Below are positions 1 to 11,103 of a stretch of DNA of 64,000 bases, in pieces; within the stretch, counting starts at the first letter, position 1, and the number at the start of each line of letters is the position of its first letter. Under the pieces are notes generated by a model. It saw only the letters and a list, made by a program, of their open reading frames with translations, was not told the origin of the DNA and searched no databases. The translations under genes were made by a program, and so were the position numbers. The DNA lies in NCBI GenBank assembly GCA_022495005.1, contig JAGYXB010000375.1, positions 248,001-312,000 on the forward strand, given 5' to 3'. This DNA is from Rhyacophila brunnea (Eukaryota > Arthropoda > Insecta > Trichoptera > Rhyacophilidae).

Positions 1-90
1 AAAATACATAGCACGTCAGCGAAAATGTCTACGTCTTTGGGGAGTGCATTGACTAGTCTTGCACCCCTCGCTAATGGTGCCTGATAGACA
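1..90 (-). repeat. Non-LTR retrotransposon fragment, family N2
   Basis: This piece matches the C-terminal coding end seen more fully at 20427-20726 and 39413-39560 (shared text includes CTAGTCTTGCACCCCTCGCT). It reads on the minus strand and is cut by the window edge and by loss of homology near base 90. Bases 143-175 then carry a short minus-strand match to the repeat at 27128-27160 (GATACGGCCAACTGCATACG). No open protein survives. Confidence 0.6.
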
Positions 91-259
91 TTATTAAATG
101 TCATTATTAATGTCATTGCCATCAGCGTCTTATATAACAGCGTACGATGGACTATGATACGGCCAACTGCATACGTGAAATTTTCCGGACACGCATAATA
201 AATCAAGCCTACAGCATGTAGATCGCTCTTCAATATTCCTACAAAGTAATGTAGGTAAT

Positions 260-672
260 AGGTTAACTGGGCGCCAGGATAATTGGGCGCCGCACTAGCA
301 AATAAAATAAATATACGTTCATTACGATTTTATACATAAAGTAGACGATTAATTTTAATTAGTTTCTATATACTACTTAGTGGTTTTAATTCATTTTGAT
401 CTTAATGGAATGTTTTTTTACTGATGGCTTCATATAACAATAAAATAACTCTCTTCTCATTGGAACTTAAACACATGTACATATTAAATCATTATTTACG
501 TGTGCATATTTAAATTCTCACCAAGTATTAAATAATAATATAATTGAAATATAAATAATAATATTAAATATATATTTTAAAAATACCTATAATTCACAAA
601 CGTCTAGTTGTTTTTGAATTTCATTCGATTGCGTGGCGTCCAGTTTTCCCGGCGCCAAATCTTCCTAGACCC
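260..672. mobile_element. MITE family A, copy 1
   Basis: A non-autonomous DNA element of about 413 bp with imperfect inverted ends rich in GGCGCC and GTCCAG motifs. The same sequence, inverted, occurs at 4609-5001 and 47008-47667. It is flanked by GTAAT on both sides (255-259 and 673-677), a likely 5-bp target duplication. The interior is AT-rich and noncoding. The superfamily is not certain. Confidence 0.7.
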
Positions 673-746
673 GTAATGGAGAATCGTCCGTGATTCGATA
701 TCGATGTTATATAACAAGACTTCTTCTTCGTACTTCCGGCCATGTC

Positions 747-848
747 CGATCCTAATAGGATCATATGGGCCTCCACAGACTGGAGGTTTGTATTAACAGA
801 TTTTTGTTTTTACGAGGAATGGATGTCAGCCACTTGCTCAACCTATTA
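747..848 (-). repeat. SINE family S2, 3' fragment
   Basis: The sequence matches the 3' body of the tRNA-derived SINEs at 49905-50110 and 34862-35062 (shared CTCCACA...TGGAG palindrome, TGTATTAACAGA, GGATGTCAGCCACTTGCTCA). The tRNA-like head is missing, so this copy is 5'-truncated. It abuts the non-LTR fragment that starts near 851. Confidence 0.65.
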
Positions 849-850
849 CA

Positions 851-1386
851 TATGCTTACATACTGCAGTCTGCAATTTAGAAGACATCTTTATTTAGCTA
901 CGTATTTTTTTCGACGTATACGAGATATAAATGAGAACTCTGCCATTTTGGGCAGTTGTTGACCTGTGTGTCCCTGATAACTATCTTAGAAATAGGTTAG
1001 ATATAATTCTCCCAAGGTGCAGAACCAACCTGCCACTGGTAATGCCAATTGGGAGGGCGATAACTATGTTCAACGAAATTGCTTCGGGTATTAATATATT
1101 CCACCTACGTGAGGATGAGTATCGGTGGACGTTGTTTTATAAATTCTTAAAATAGGGTCTGCTTAACTCATCCGGTGTACTTCCTTGTACCTATGTAATT
1201 AATATTTTTGCATGTACATATTTCTACTGTTTAATAACATACTATGTATCTCTTTTTTATGTAACACTTACTGTTTTAAGTATACTTCTTTGTTTCTATA
1301 TGTCATGTTGTGAACGTCTTAAACTTATAATTTGTAATGTCCACAATATGTTAAAAATAAAATTAATTGAATTGAAAAATTGAATT
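851..1386 (+). mobile_element. Non-LTR retrotransposon 3' end, family N1
   Basis: The plus strand carries a C-terminal coding remnant (931-1155 open) with the motif PRCRTNLPLVMPIGRAI followed by MFNEIASG and DEYRWTL. It is repeated at 23530-23870, 59515-59750 and, inverted, 63240-63480. A 3' UTR follows with TTGTGAACGTCTTAAACTTA and ends in a TTGAATTG-rich tail. Such RT-plus-tail ends are typical of Jockey/CR1-like non-LTR elements; exact clade not determined. It is a 5'-truncated dead copy. Confidence 0.65.
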
Positions 1387-1397
1387 GAATTACTCTA

Positions 1398-1542
1398 TGA
1401 CAACATCTTCTTGGCTACATGTTAAAACTGTGAACTAACATGCTCCTCCCATTTTTAACCGCATTTCCGTTATAAACTAACAAGCTCCTCCCATTTAGTC
1501 GACAACAGCGCCTTCCTTCACGTAGCCAAGAAGATGTTGTCA
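1398..1542. mobile_element. Short MITE with 21-bp perfect TIRs (family K)
   Basis: A 145-bp element with perfect terminal inverted repeats TGACAACATCTTCTTGGCTA at one end and the reverse complement at the other. It is flanked by TA on both sides (1396-1397, 1543-1544), as expected for Tc1/mariner-type targets. Inside are two near-identical direct repeats of a 25-bp unit containing AGCTCCTCCCATTT or TGCTCCTCCCATTT. Noncoding. Confidence 0.8.
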
Positions 1543-1574
1543 TACAATTGGTCCACATTCTGACTGATGCACAA

Positions 1575-1680
1575 ATTGAAAAATAATATGTGTACTTGCT
1601 AGACCCAGGATTCGAATCTGGGACCCACGACGCTATAGGCCAACGCTAAAGCCGCGCGGCCATCGTGGGACTGTGACTAC
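1575..1680 (-). repeat. tRNA-derived SINE, family S2
   Basis: On the minus strand a tRNA-like head runs from about 1680 with an A-box-like region and a B box (ATTCGAATCCTGGGTC), followed by the body shared with other S2 copies (AAGTACACATATT, CAATTTGTG). The fold is not a proper tRNA: no clean acceptor stem pairing and no CCA context, so it is read as a SINE rather than a tRNA gene. Confidence 0.75.
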
Positions 1681-1702
1681 TATTTCTACTATCTACTAGA
1701 CT

Positions 1703-2107
1703 CGTTGTCCCCACATCCTGAAGCGGGCCCCCGGACTAGGATCTTTAACGGGCCCCCTACCTATCGCTAAAGATAAAGGCAGTGTGACGCTCCACAGTAG
1801 CGTTTTCCAAATGGTGTACGCGGTAAAATTAATGTGTATATTTAGTGTTTTTTGTATATTAAAATTATTCCTCTATTAGAATTATGGAGTTGTCGAGTTA
1901 TCGATAAACAATTAAAAATTATATTGTACGACCACATAATTTAAAAAAATAATAATATAGAAGATAAATAGCGCCTTTTTTTACTATTCGAGAGAATTTG
2001 TGATGTGTATTTAAATCACTTATCTGGTTGATTCGCCACGCCGGGCCCTTCCTGAGCCCGGGCCTCCAGGCTAGAGCTCTGTCAGTCCCCCCTTTGTGGG
2101 GGCCATG
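1703..2107. mobile_element. GC-ended MITE family B, copy 1
   Basis: A 405-bp element whose ends are GC-rich (CCCCACATCCTGAAGCGGGC at the left; GTGGGGGCCATG at the right) around an AT-rich middle. Flanks are ACTAGACT (1695-1702) and ACTAAACT (2108-2115), an 8-bp target duplication with one mismatch. Two other copies (30727-31139 and 36179-36546) have perfect 8-bp duplications, so a hAT-type transposition is likely. Short ORFs inside it are chance. Confidence 0.8.
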
Positions 2108-2115
2108 ACTAAACT

Positions 2116-2627
2116 AGACTACTTCTTCTAAATAAATTATATGACAATCCCTATAATTGATTGTTACTGATCGTTACATGAAAACAGTATTTATTAATAC
2201 TACTGAATTTTACCTTAAAGCCATAATTGAAACGGTTTTCCCAAACAATAGCAGTATGGCTATATTATCTAAATTACATAGCATATCATACTTAGTCAAC
2301 TTTCTGGCAATTTTGCGGAAAACTCGCCCGATTTTCCGGTCCGCAACGGTGGCTATAGGTACATTGCAAGCGGGCGAATTCTCCCACACTTATATAACGT
2401 AATACTTCCAGCGGCAAGTTTCATTGAGTAACCCAATTCGCGTGTGACACTTGAAAGTAAACAACTCGACACTTGAGAGCCAGATCAATATCTCCCCACA
2501 CCGATCGCTTACTACAATAATGTGTGATATTTTATACGGACAATGAGTATTAGAAGTTTATATAGTGAAGGAATTGAGTAGTTTTGTCATTCAATCTAGA
2601 CTCGATAGTGAGAAGTAAAATAATGAC
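2116..2627. other. Unassigned stretch
   Basis: AT-rich sequence with no recognised repeat and no convincing coding region. A small ORF (2157-2402) gives an 81-residue protein that I do not recognise and that has no family motif. Confidence 0.4.
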
Positions 2628-2631
2628 TTAA

Positions 2632-3472
2632 GGGAAGACATGCTCAGCGTAGGTCAAAATGGAACTTTTATTGCATTTTTAAAGAATGATCCTGGACATT
2701 CCTTAAACGTTGTACATACTCTATGTATGTAATTTTGAAGCCTTATTATCCTTTATATTTATTTTAAACATTTGATGGTTTTAAATTTTTTTTAAACAGT
2801 ACATGTTCAAACACGCGTGTTAACATGATCTTACTCCCTAGTTCATTTTATCGTTTGTCAATTTATGTGCTACGGCCGTATGTTGTAGCTTCACCACTGG
2901 GAAATGCCAAAAGAAATGGCGTATTTAAAAAAAAACACTACCTTATTCTTAGGTGAATAATTATTATAAAGCAATCATTATTCGTGGGATGTTTGAATGG
3001 TCAATGATATAGCTTATAATTAGTATCTTTAGAATTATCTTCAAATGTGTTAATCTTGCCCATTTTTTTAATAATAAAATGCCTAATTCTTGTCAAATTT
3101 GGGATCACAGAGATTATCAATATATTTTTTTATCGTAAATATTTCACTATAATAATGTCGACTTAAATTATACTAATGATTTTATAGATGCGTTTAAAAA
3201 TTAATAAATATAAAAAATATTAACACCACTGCACATGCATGTGCTGAAATATGACTATATTCTAAAACATTAGAGCGAGAGGCTTAAAAGAATACTATTT
3301 TATGTAATAAAAATACTTTTTGCAGTCATCAAATGTTTAAAATAAATATAAAGGATAATGAGGCTTCAAAATTATATAAATAGATTATCTACAACGTTTA
3401 AGGAATGTCCAGGATCATGCTTTGAAAATACAATAAATGCTCCATTTTGACCTACGCTGAGCACGTCCGCCC
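2632..3472. mobile_element. TTAA-flanked foldback MITE, family P, copy 1
   Basis: An 841-bp element flanked by TTAA (2628-2631 and 3473-3476). The ends form inverted repeats of about 150 bp, starting GGGAAGACATGCTCAGCG at the left and matching GGGCGGACGTGCTCAGCG read from the right. TTAA duplications and GGG/CCC ends are what piggyBac-type elements make; assignment to piggyBac is inference because no transposase is present. A second, end-truncated copy lies at 33265-33965. Confidence 0.8.
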
Positions 3473-3633
3473 TTAATACTATGCCATATTCGCAAAATCA
3501 GCTAAATTTCTCCGTGGTGATTACGCAGTATACTATGGTTTCTTAAATTTAAATGTTATAGATTTAAACATATCAATATTTTTTTTCGTCCTGAGTTATG
3601 ACATGTTTTTTTAATGTTATTGTGACAAGCCGC

Positions 3634-3904
3634 GTACTGCCTGAGCGAGCAACCTCGCGAAGCTGCCTCGAGCATTGCTTCGCAAAAATCGCTGGGCGAG
3701 GCAGCTCGCGGGTCAGCTTGTAACAAAATGAACGTCACGCGAGGCAGCCGCGCGCAGCACCTTTGAGCATCGATAAACCGAGAACGATTGGATCGGGTCG
3801 CGGCAATGTTTGCATAGGACGAGTCGCGTACTGACTTTTTTTACGTATATTATCTTTGGCGAACCTGCCTCGCGACCACGCGAGGCTGCTCGCTCAGTCA
3901 GGAC
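3634..3904. repeat. CpG-rich inverted-repeat element, family Q
   Basis: Two inverted segments, CTGAGCGAGCAACCTCGCGA (3642-3661) and its imperfect complement near 3870-3900, bound a segment holding several GCGAGGCAGC-type repeats. It is much richer in CG than its surroundings. It looks like a MITE or a nested-hairpin repeat; only one copy is in the window, so its ends are approximate. ORFs over it (3556-3738 minus, 3810-4001 plus) are chance products of the repeat. Confidence 0.5.
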
Positions 3905-4608
3905 GCACCTATGGACTCAGCACAAACTACAATACTCTTTAACTATCAAAATAATAATATTAAGCAATATTTTTTCCCGACACTATTTTGTACTTGGCTG
4001 AAGAATTTACTTCATGAATAGTTTCTTTCTGCTGCTTAATGTATTGGTAAAATTCAGCACTTGAGTTGAATTGAACAAGTAATTCCGATTTTATCAAATA
4101 AATATAAAAAATGTTTCTTGCATCTGACCATTTAAAATGTATCTCAAAAAATACCCGTTCGATATATTAATTAGATATTGGCATGCTCACAATAAACGAA
4201 ATTAGCTTGAAAATATTTTAGTCTCGTTTTCGAGAATAACTTGAATAACTGATACCATTTCTATGCAGCTGACTTCAGCTAACTTTTTGACAACCTTTGA
4301 CTTATTGACACAATCTCATTAACCGGAACAAAGTATTATTTCGAGTTTCGACGTGAATTATTCGAATGTTAAACTTAGTTATAGAAAAAACTGATGCAGT
4401 TTTTATAAACATGCAAATGAAACACAAATTCACATAAATAGTCCATATGCTTCGCTGTGTAAATAAAAAGGACGATTTTGTCTCTTAAATAAGGACAAGT
4501 GGCTTTGTCAAAATTATTAATCTTCATAGCGGTGCTAGAACTCCAATAGCTGTCAACTAAAAAAGTAAATTTAAATATTGTAAAGTTGAATTATACCAAA
4601 TATATCAT
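3905..4608. other. Unassigned AT-rich stretch
   Basis: No repeat shared with other parts of the window and no coding signal were seen here. Confidence 0.4.
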
Positions 4609-5001
4609 GGGTCTAGGACGATTTAGCACCGGACAACTGGACGCCACGGAATTCGAAAATAAATAGACGTTAGGTACTTATGTATGTATATATGTAATAT
4701 TATCATTTATATTTAAATGATTATATTATGATTCAATAGTTGGTGATAATGTAAATATGCTGACGTAAATAATGATTTAATCGTGCATATGTTTAAGTTC
4801 CAACGAAAAAAGAGTTTTTTATTTTATATAAAGCCTTAGGCATGGTAATTCTCAATCCGCAATAAAGAATACATTATGTTAACAGTAAAATGAATTAAAA
4901 CTGCTAAGTAGTAGATAGAAACTGATTAAAATACCTCGTCTACGTTCTGTATACGTGTCTACGACAGTGCGGCGTCCAATTGTCCGGAGTCCAGTCGTCC
5001 C
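4609..5001. mobile_element. MITE family A, copy 2
   Basis: About 393 bp, starting GGGTCTAGGACGATTTAGCA and ending GTCCGGAGTCCAGTCGTCCC. It aligns along its length with 47008-47667, and it keeps the intact, uninterrupted site (GTAATTCTCAATCCGC at 4845-4860) into which a foldback element inserted in that other copy. No clear target duplication remains. Confidence 0.75.
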
Positions 5002-5872
5002 ATTTCCTATATAATTAATGTTGTCTTAATTAATGAATTCAGATCAGCATCGTCGATCAGTGTCCAGGGAACAGAGAAACTATAGTAACTGGGTGCATAA
5101 TAATATTCTCATTTTATATCGCTATTTTGGATTTATACGCAAAAGGATTAGGATTTTGTCAAAAATTAAGTTTCAGAGTGGATTTTAGAATTCACTGAAA
5201 TTATACATTTGCTAATATACGACATTTAAATTGACTTATATAAAATTATGCAGGACCTATACAATATTTGTTAAACTTAATTTAATAAATACCATGACAA
5301 GTTTCGTTCGATTGAATGAACACTGTCAGCTGATGGAAGAAATACATTTTCACAACTATTATAAAGGAAATGGTTCTATTTATTTTGGACCGTATAAGAA
5401 GGGGTGAACATAATATGACGAGTCGTTTGCTGAAATTTGTCGATTCCCACTGCTGGCGGGGTGGTATCGGTGACATGGTCGATTTGGCAGGGAAATAGAA
5501 GGGGTGGAAATAATATTACGGGGGATGCAAGTTTCACTGGCCGAGAGGAAATCTAATTTTTGCCAAGTGCCTGGAATATAATATAACTCGGAGAATAATG
5601 TACTCTAGCATAGTAGTGTGTATGTAACTTGAGGCCATTCGAAGAATGGGCCGAATTTTTAGATGAGAAGCTTTTATGAAATAGGTATGTATGTATGTTC
5701 ACAGTAAAGCTTAACATTTTTTTGAGAATATAATACACATATTTAGATCTTTTTGTAATATTAAATACTTTTCGGATTTTATAGTTTCTCAAATTTCTAT
5801 TGGATTGTGTCATGCTACTGAAGATCTGAAGTAAACCATGATTTCTAATATACTAAACTATATCCATGTCCG
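5002..5872. other. Unassigned stretch
   Basis: Contains small ORFs on the minus strand (5282-5476, 5553-5813) with no recognisable motif. No repeat link to the rest of the window was found. Confidence 0.35.
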
Positions 5873-5874
5873 GA

Positions 5875-6235
5875 AACTCGTACGTATGCAGTTCGCCGTA
5901 TCACACTTCACCGTGAATTGTTGTATCGGAAATCTGAAGGCGGTCCAACTTCTTTGGGTCGTATATTACTGACATCAAATTCATGTATAAGTAAAACACG
6001 GTTCTTGTCGGTTTACAGGAAGCCAGCAGCAAACAAATTTTGAAAATAGCTTATTATACTTGATTATTTTTTAGGTTAGGTTTTCATTCTTGAATTCATG
6101 CTATGAAAATTATACTAAAGTTCTACTAAAGTGAATCTAATAAAATTGGAGACTGTATAGCATACGGTCATCTCTTTTTGATAAGAAAGCTCACGGCGAA
6201 CTGTGCCACGGTGAAATGTTTTACGTACAATTTAC
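5875..6235. repeat. Composite short repeat region (families H and I)
   Basis: The left part carries GTATGCAGTTCGCCGTATCA, also found at 27128-27148 and inverted at 143-175. The right part (6189-6230) repeats the same words inverted (CTCACGGCGAACTGTG, CACGGTGAA), so the ends form an imperfect inverted repeat. Between them 6003-6080 matches one arm of the foldback at 37842-37996, including the run TTTTTTAGGTTAGGTT. Likely one MITE with another inside it, both worn. Confidence 0.45.
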
Positions 6236-8742
6236 GTGTAACCAACTATATTATCTCGATTAAAATCGCCTGCTTGCGTATCACATATTGATAATATTAA
6301 CCGACTTAAATCAAAAGGGTCCCAAAGCGAGTACAATAATATATCAGAAAATGTTTCTTTATCGCGACAGGTAGATATACTAGCTTTGAAAGCTTTCATC
6401 CGTCGTCGCCTTAATCCGGCAGCTTCCCAACCTGCGAATCCTGTATCCGAAAGCTCATCTGTACCTAATCATAATCCGTGTTTATCTCGTCCCCCAGACT
6501 TCTTGAGGGGCCGTTATTATTTTACGAGATATAAAATGGCGCGTGGATACTGTTGGACGTTTTTGTTTTGATGGAGCACATTTTTATCGACGTCGTTTGA
6601 GTTGGATCTGATACTTCCCAATTGCAATGATGTATCACAAACAGGCAGTGATAATCGACTGTCAACTCCAAGGGCTATTTTTATTTTTAAACATTTCCTT
6701 GAACCAAGACCTGAATAAAATCTAAGCATTAGTGTGAGTAAAAAGTCTGCGTTGAATCCTTGAATCCATTAGAATTTAAATTCAAATTCCATCAAGTACC
6801 TTCAGTCGATAGTATTAATATTTGCAATATGCGTTAAAAGAGTATGGAGTGGTTTAGAATGTTTAAGTAGATACAGACCACAGGGTTATGAGGCCACTAA
6901 CTCAATACTTACCTTATAAACAACTCTTGATAAAACAAATAGTGCATTGCATGTTACTTAAACATTATATTTTTGTTACTTTAATGGTTTTATTTGTTAA
7001 TGATTTTGGGAAAAATATTATATTCATTAAAATAAAATATAATAGTGGTAGGTACTTATTTCACATTAACAATGGCAGTGCCACCTGTCAACATTTATTG
7101 ACGTGGCTTATTTCTACCGACCAAACATGGATCCTATAACTTATGCACTGATGTACTTCTTTATACCTTTCCGTCAATCGATCACAAATTAATTGTAATA
7201 TCGTTTAATACTTGCTATAGTATGTCACACTATTACGAGAGTATTATATCATTTATTTTTTTTCACGACTCGATTAAAATAAAAAAATCCTTTATTTGGG
7301 TATCAGTTTATTTTTCAAATTTAGAATTAGCATTTATGTGTATGTTCTCACTCATGCGTTACAGACAGACAGTTATAATATTATAATCTACTGATTTCAT
7401 AATGAACAGAACCGGCTAATTCCTCCTTCAATGTCACATTTATATTTTATATTAACAAAATTAAAGACAAAAGTTATTTATATATGAACACTAATTAATA
7501 CAATGTTCTAAGATCTTGTTTGTTCAAACATAATCCAATTAAATATACTTAGTTTGACAAAACTTAATATTATATAATACTCGTAGTTAGGTATTTCAGG
7601 CTCTATAAAATCAGTTCATATTAATAATTGAACCAAACGTAAGTTATATAATATCTAGGATAAATATCTGTAATATTGTATATTTTGTATCAGTTTAGAA
7701 TATCATATTGGAATACATACATGGAATAAGTGCAACATATTATTTTTAAATCAATTATTTATACTTTGCCTTAAAAATATAATTTTTATCTGTTTTATTA
7801 TTGTACAAAAATAGGGATTAAAACTAAAATGGGTAACGCTTTATTATTAGGTGTGCTAATACAGTAGGTAATATATCAACAAAAATAGCTTCGTTTCAAA
7901 ATCATTATAATGAAGTTCTACCACGTAAACGCCACGTAAAGTAGGTAGGTACATAATATATTCCCATTTACTTATCGGGATCATTATTCAGATGATCGAT
8001 TATCCAGTTTCCACTTTAATCTGACAATGATTATTCTTACTCATTTTCATTTATAACCAGTTGAACGGTCTAAATGCAGAAAATATTATTTTATTACTAA
8101 AAATTATCTAGAATCACTATCAATTTGTTTAAAAAAAAGTATTATTCCTGCGTAAAATGAATTGACATGTGTTTTAGTTAATTCTGAGTATTTTTATCCG
8201 TCAATCTCTAAAAGTATTATTAATTTATCACCTCGTAGTACAATGCTTAAGACAACGGCTTCTCATAAGGAGACTCCATGCTCGATTCGCGGTGACGTCA
8301 CAATACATGTATGCGATTTTTAGTTATACTACTACATTAGTATCATTTGCCCTCGTGGCCTGTTATTATGTTAAAAATAATGAAACCAACACCTTATATA
8401 GAGATATATCTTTTAAGGAGACAGTTTTGTAGTTTAATCGCATTGGTTTCACTGGCATATTTTATGCCATTGATTGTTCCACCATTAATGACAACTTTAT
8501 AGTCTAAATTATGCAGGGCTCCATTAAATATAGATAGATTCGACGCACAGAAGAGCGTCAGTGACGTCGGAGTAATTTCCTTCCCTTACTCCTTTCAAAA
8601 CCTTTAATTATCCTGTCACTAAATTTGCGATACGTTACTGTCACTTGTTTTTAACTGTCTACTGGTAAGAAGCCAAGTTATATATAAGCAATTAAATCAA
8701 AATACAAAGTCAAATTTATTTTACATTATAAACGTATATTGG
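6236..8742. other. Unassigned AT-rich stretch
   Basis: About 2.5 kb with only short ORFs (6386-6571, 6517-6729, 6888-7139) that show no family motif. No strong repeat match inside the window. It could be intronic or intergenic host DNA or an unrecognised old element. Confidence 0.4.
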
Positions 8743-8810
8743 TACGAGGGTGGGTCAATAATTCCTTAGAAAAAAGCATTAAAACACTTTTTATTTTTGT
8801 ATTTTTTTTT

Positions 8811-10615
8811 TTATTTCTCAACATAATCTCCTTGGAGCTCAATACACTTGGTTAGACGTTTCTCAATTTTTTTTAAACCGTCAGAAAAATAAGTTTTCGG
8901 AAGGTCCTCAAAATAAGCATTTGTCCGATCGATGACTTCTTCATTTGAAAAAAAACGTTGTCCACTTAGCCATTTTTTTAAGTTTGGGAAAAGGAAAGTC
9001 ACTGGGGGCTAAATCTGGCGAATACGGTGGGTGGTCGACCAATTCGAACTTCAATTCTTCAATTTTAGCCATTGATCGTAAACATGTGTGAACACGGGCA
9101 TTGTCCTGATGAAAGAGGATTTTTTTCCTGTTTAAATGAGGCCGTTTTTCTTCAATTTGTTTTTTAGCTGGTCCAATAAAGATGCATAATAATCCCCTGT
9201 TATTGTTTTTCCTTTTTCCAAATAGTCAACGAAAATAATTTCACGTGCATCCCAAAATACAGTAGCCATAACCTTACCAGCTGATTTTACGGTTTTCGCC
9301 TTCTTTGGACATGGTTTGCCTTCGCAATCCACTGCTTTGACTGTTCTTTCGTCTCGGGAGTATAGTGGTGTATCCATGTTTCATCTACAGTCACAAAGCG
9401 ACGAAAAAATTCATCCGGATTGCGTTGCATGAGCGACAACAGGGCTTTAGAGGCCACCACCCTATTGCGTTTATTGTCGACTGTGAGCAAACGCGGCACC
9501 CATCTTGCAGAAATATTTTTCATGCCCAATTTGTCATGTAAAATAGAAATGACGCTACCTTTTGAGATCCCTGTAACCTCAATTATCTCATTCAACTTTA
9601 ATCTTCGGTCACTTAACACCATATCGTGGATTTTATTGATCATTTCTGGTGTAGTCACCTCTACAGGACGTCCTGAGCGTGGTTCATCCTTTGTTGATGT
9701 ACGACTAGGGAATCCAATCCCGAGCCAAAATTCTGATCCCGGGATTTCGGGATTACAATTTGACAATCCCGGGATCCCGGGACTGGTCCCGGGATTGGCA
9801 TTTTTTCCATTGTTAATATAAAATTATTATATTTACAAATAACATTGATAAAATTGGTCAAAAATAAATCTAGTATAATTTTTACTATTTAAGACATTTA
9901 TTGTTAATATTGTATACGTTCGATCTTGGAAATACACAAGTTTAATGGAGTAAATAATATTGTAATATAAATAATAATGTGAATTTAATATGAGATTGCT
10001 GTTTCTGATAGTAAAGACATAATGAATGGATCAGCGAGATTTAAAATAGTAAAGCAAATAAGCATGGCGTACTTATGGCCTTTCCGCTTCATAAATCTAA
10101 TTAGTCAGCCAAATATGAAACTGCCGTAAAACGTATGATATCATGGTGGAATTATTTTGTTAAAAGTGCGAAACATTGTTTTTTTACCAATCTTTCTCAT
10201 TTTTAATAATCTATGTGAAAAAATAAAATGAATCGGCAACCTACACATCAAACTTCATTCAAACTCAGTTTATTTCTAATGTAGTTATTTTGTATTAAAA
10301 TTATTTTTTCTGTTATATTTTCCATAAAAATTGATAAAAAAATCAATCCCGAAATCCCGGGATTATGTTTATCAATCCCGGGATTCATAGGTGTCGAAAA
10401 TAGCTCGGGATCCCGGGATCCCGGGATTCGGGATCCCGGGATTGGATTCCCTATGTACGACCACGTTTAAATTCATTTAACCAGTTATAAATAGTTGCAA
10501 GTGAAGGAGCAGATATGCCGTGAACTAAATCCAACTCATTTTTATTTCCTTTGCTGTTAACCCTTTTATATTAAAATGTTTAATAACAGCTCTAAACTCA
10601 ATTTTCTCCATTTTC
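8811..10615 (-). pseudogene. mariner transposase pseudogene
   Basis: The transposase would cut and paste the element. Read on the minus strand, the N-terminal helix-turn-helix region begins near 10615 (MEKIEFRAVI...), then a 1-nt frameshift follows near 10540. The hAT-like insert interrupts the coding frame after an arginine/threonine pair at about 10462. Past the insert come DEPRSGRPVEVTTPE, a second DNA-binding helix (ISKGSVISILHDKLGM) and the first catalytic Asp in VTVDETWIHHY (about 9370-9400). A frameshift near 9330 moves the frame to KKAKTVKSAGKVMATVFWDA. Another near 9145 precedes the second Asp (HQDNARVH) and the third (PPYSPDLAPSDF), and one more lies near 9000 before FPNLKKWLSGQRF. 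The C-terminal end ELQGDYVEK is intact. These motifs match insect mariner D,D34D transposases. The order of the motifs is normal; only indels and the insert break it. Confidence 0.93.
9706..10453. mobile_element. hAT-like non-autonomous element 1 (inside mariner)
   Basis: A 748-bp insert with perfect 17-bp terminal inverted repeats TAGGGAATCCAATCCCG and an exact 8-bp target duplication TGTACGAC (9698-9705 and 10454-10461). The 8-bp duplication and TAGGG ends fit the hAT superfamily. The subterminal 110 bp at each end hold many copies of CCCGGG within GGGATCCCGGGATT-like units (nine CCCGGG by eye), while the centre is plain AT-rich DNA with no ORF for a transposase. Such subterminal arrays are where hAT transposases bind in known elements. 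Confidence 0.93.
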
Positions 10616-10809
10616 CATTTTTCCATTTTTCCATTTTCCACAAGCAATTTTTTTTTTAAATGTACGAGAAACACACAACAACCCGACCGATCTGATTGAA
10701 ACTTCGCAGCATACTGAATCGGTAGTGCCGCTGCATGAAAACAAACCGCTTACGGTACTAGTCGCGCCACCTGTCGGCTTTTCTAAGGACTTATTGACCC
10801 ACCCTCGTA

Positions 10810-11103
10810 TTTTGTGTAAAACTAGTTTTGCTTTTCAGTATATTCAGATTTTCTTTAGTATCTCTCTTTTTATCCGATTTCCTTTCAATAGACAGAAGAT
10901 GGTTCTAACTTGAAGGCATCGGTGCATTTAGTTAATTGACACAATACTTAGGTACCGCATAATATAATATGATCAATCAAGTCAAAAAAATTGTCAATCA
11001 AGCCAACAACACAACGATTTCAAGTAACGTATTGCTTAATACATATATTGTACTTTCTTGTCCCCGAAAGGAATGATAACATACATATGTAACTACTATA
11101 TAC
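10810..11103. other. Short unassigned spacer
   Basis: Between the mariner and the next MITE. No coding or repeat signal; a 62-codon ORF at 10725-10913 overlaps the mariner terminus and is chance. Confidence 0.4.

Larger units (their letters stand above)
8745..10807 (-). mobile_element. mariner-type transposon, split by a hAT-like insertion
   Basis: Terminal inverted repeats CGAGGGTGGGTCAATAATTC (8745) and its near-perfect complement ending at 10807 are flanked by TA on both sides, the signature of Tc1/mariner elements. Removing the 748-bp insertion at 9706-10453 and one copy of its 8-bp duplication leaves about 1.3 kb, the usual mariner length. The transposase gene runs on the minus strand and is broken by several frameshifts, so the element is dead. 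Confidence 0.95.

Noticed and set aside
6236..8742. Possible hidden gene in the long unassigned stretch
   Set aside because: I scanned the ORFs there on both strands; all are short and hydrophobic or low-complexity, with no family motif.
9420..9821. 133-codon plus-strand ORF
   Set aside because: Antisense shadow of the mariner transposase and the hAT-like insert.
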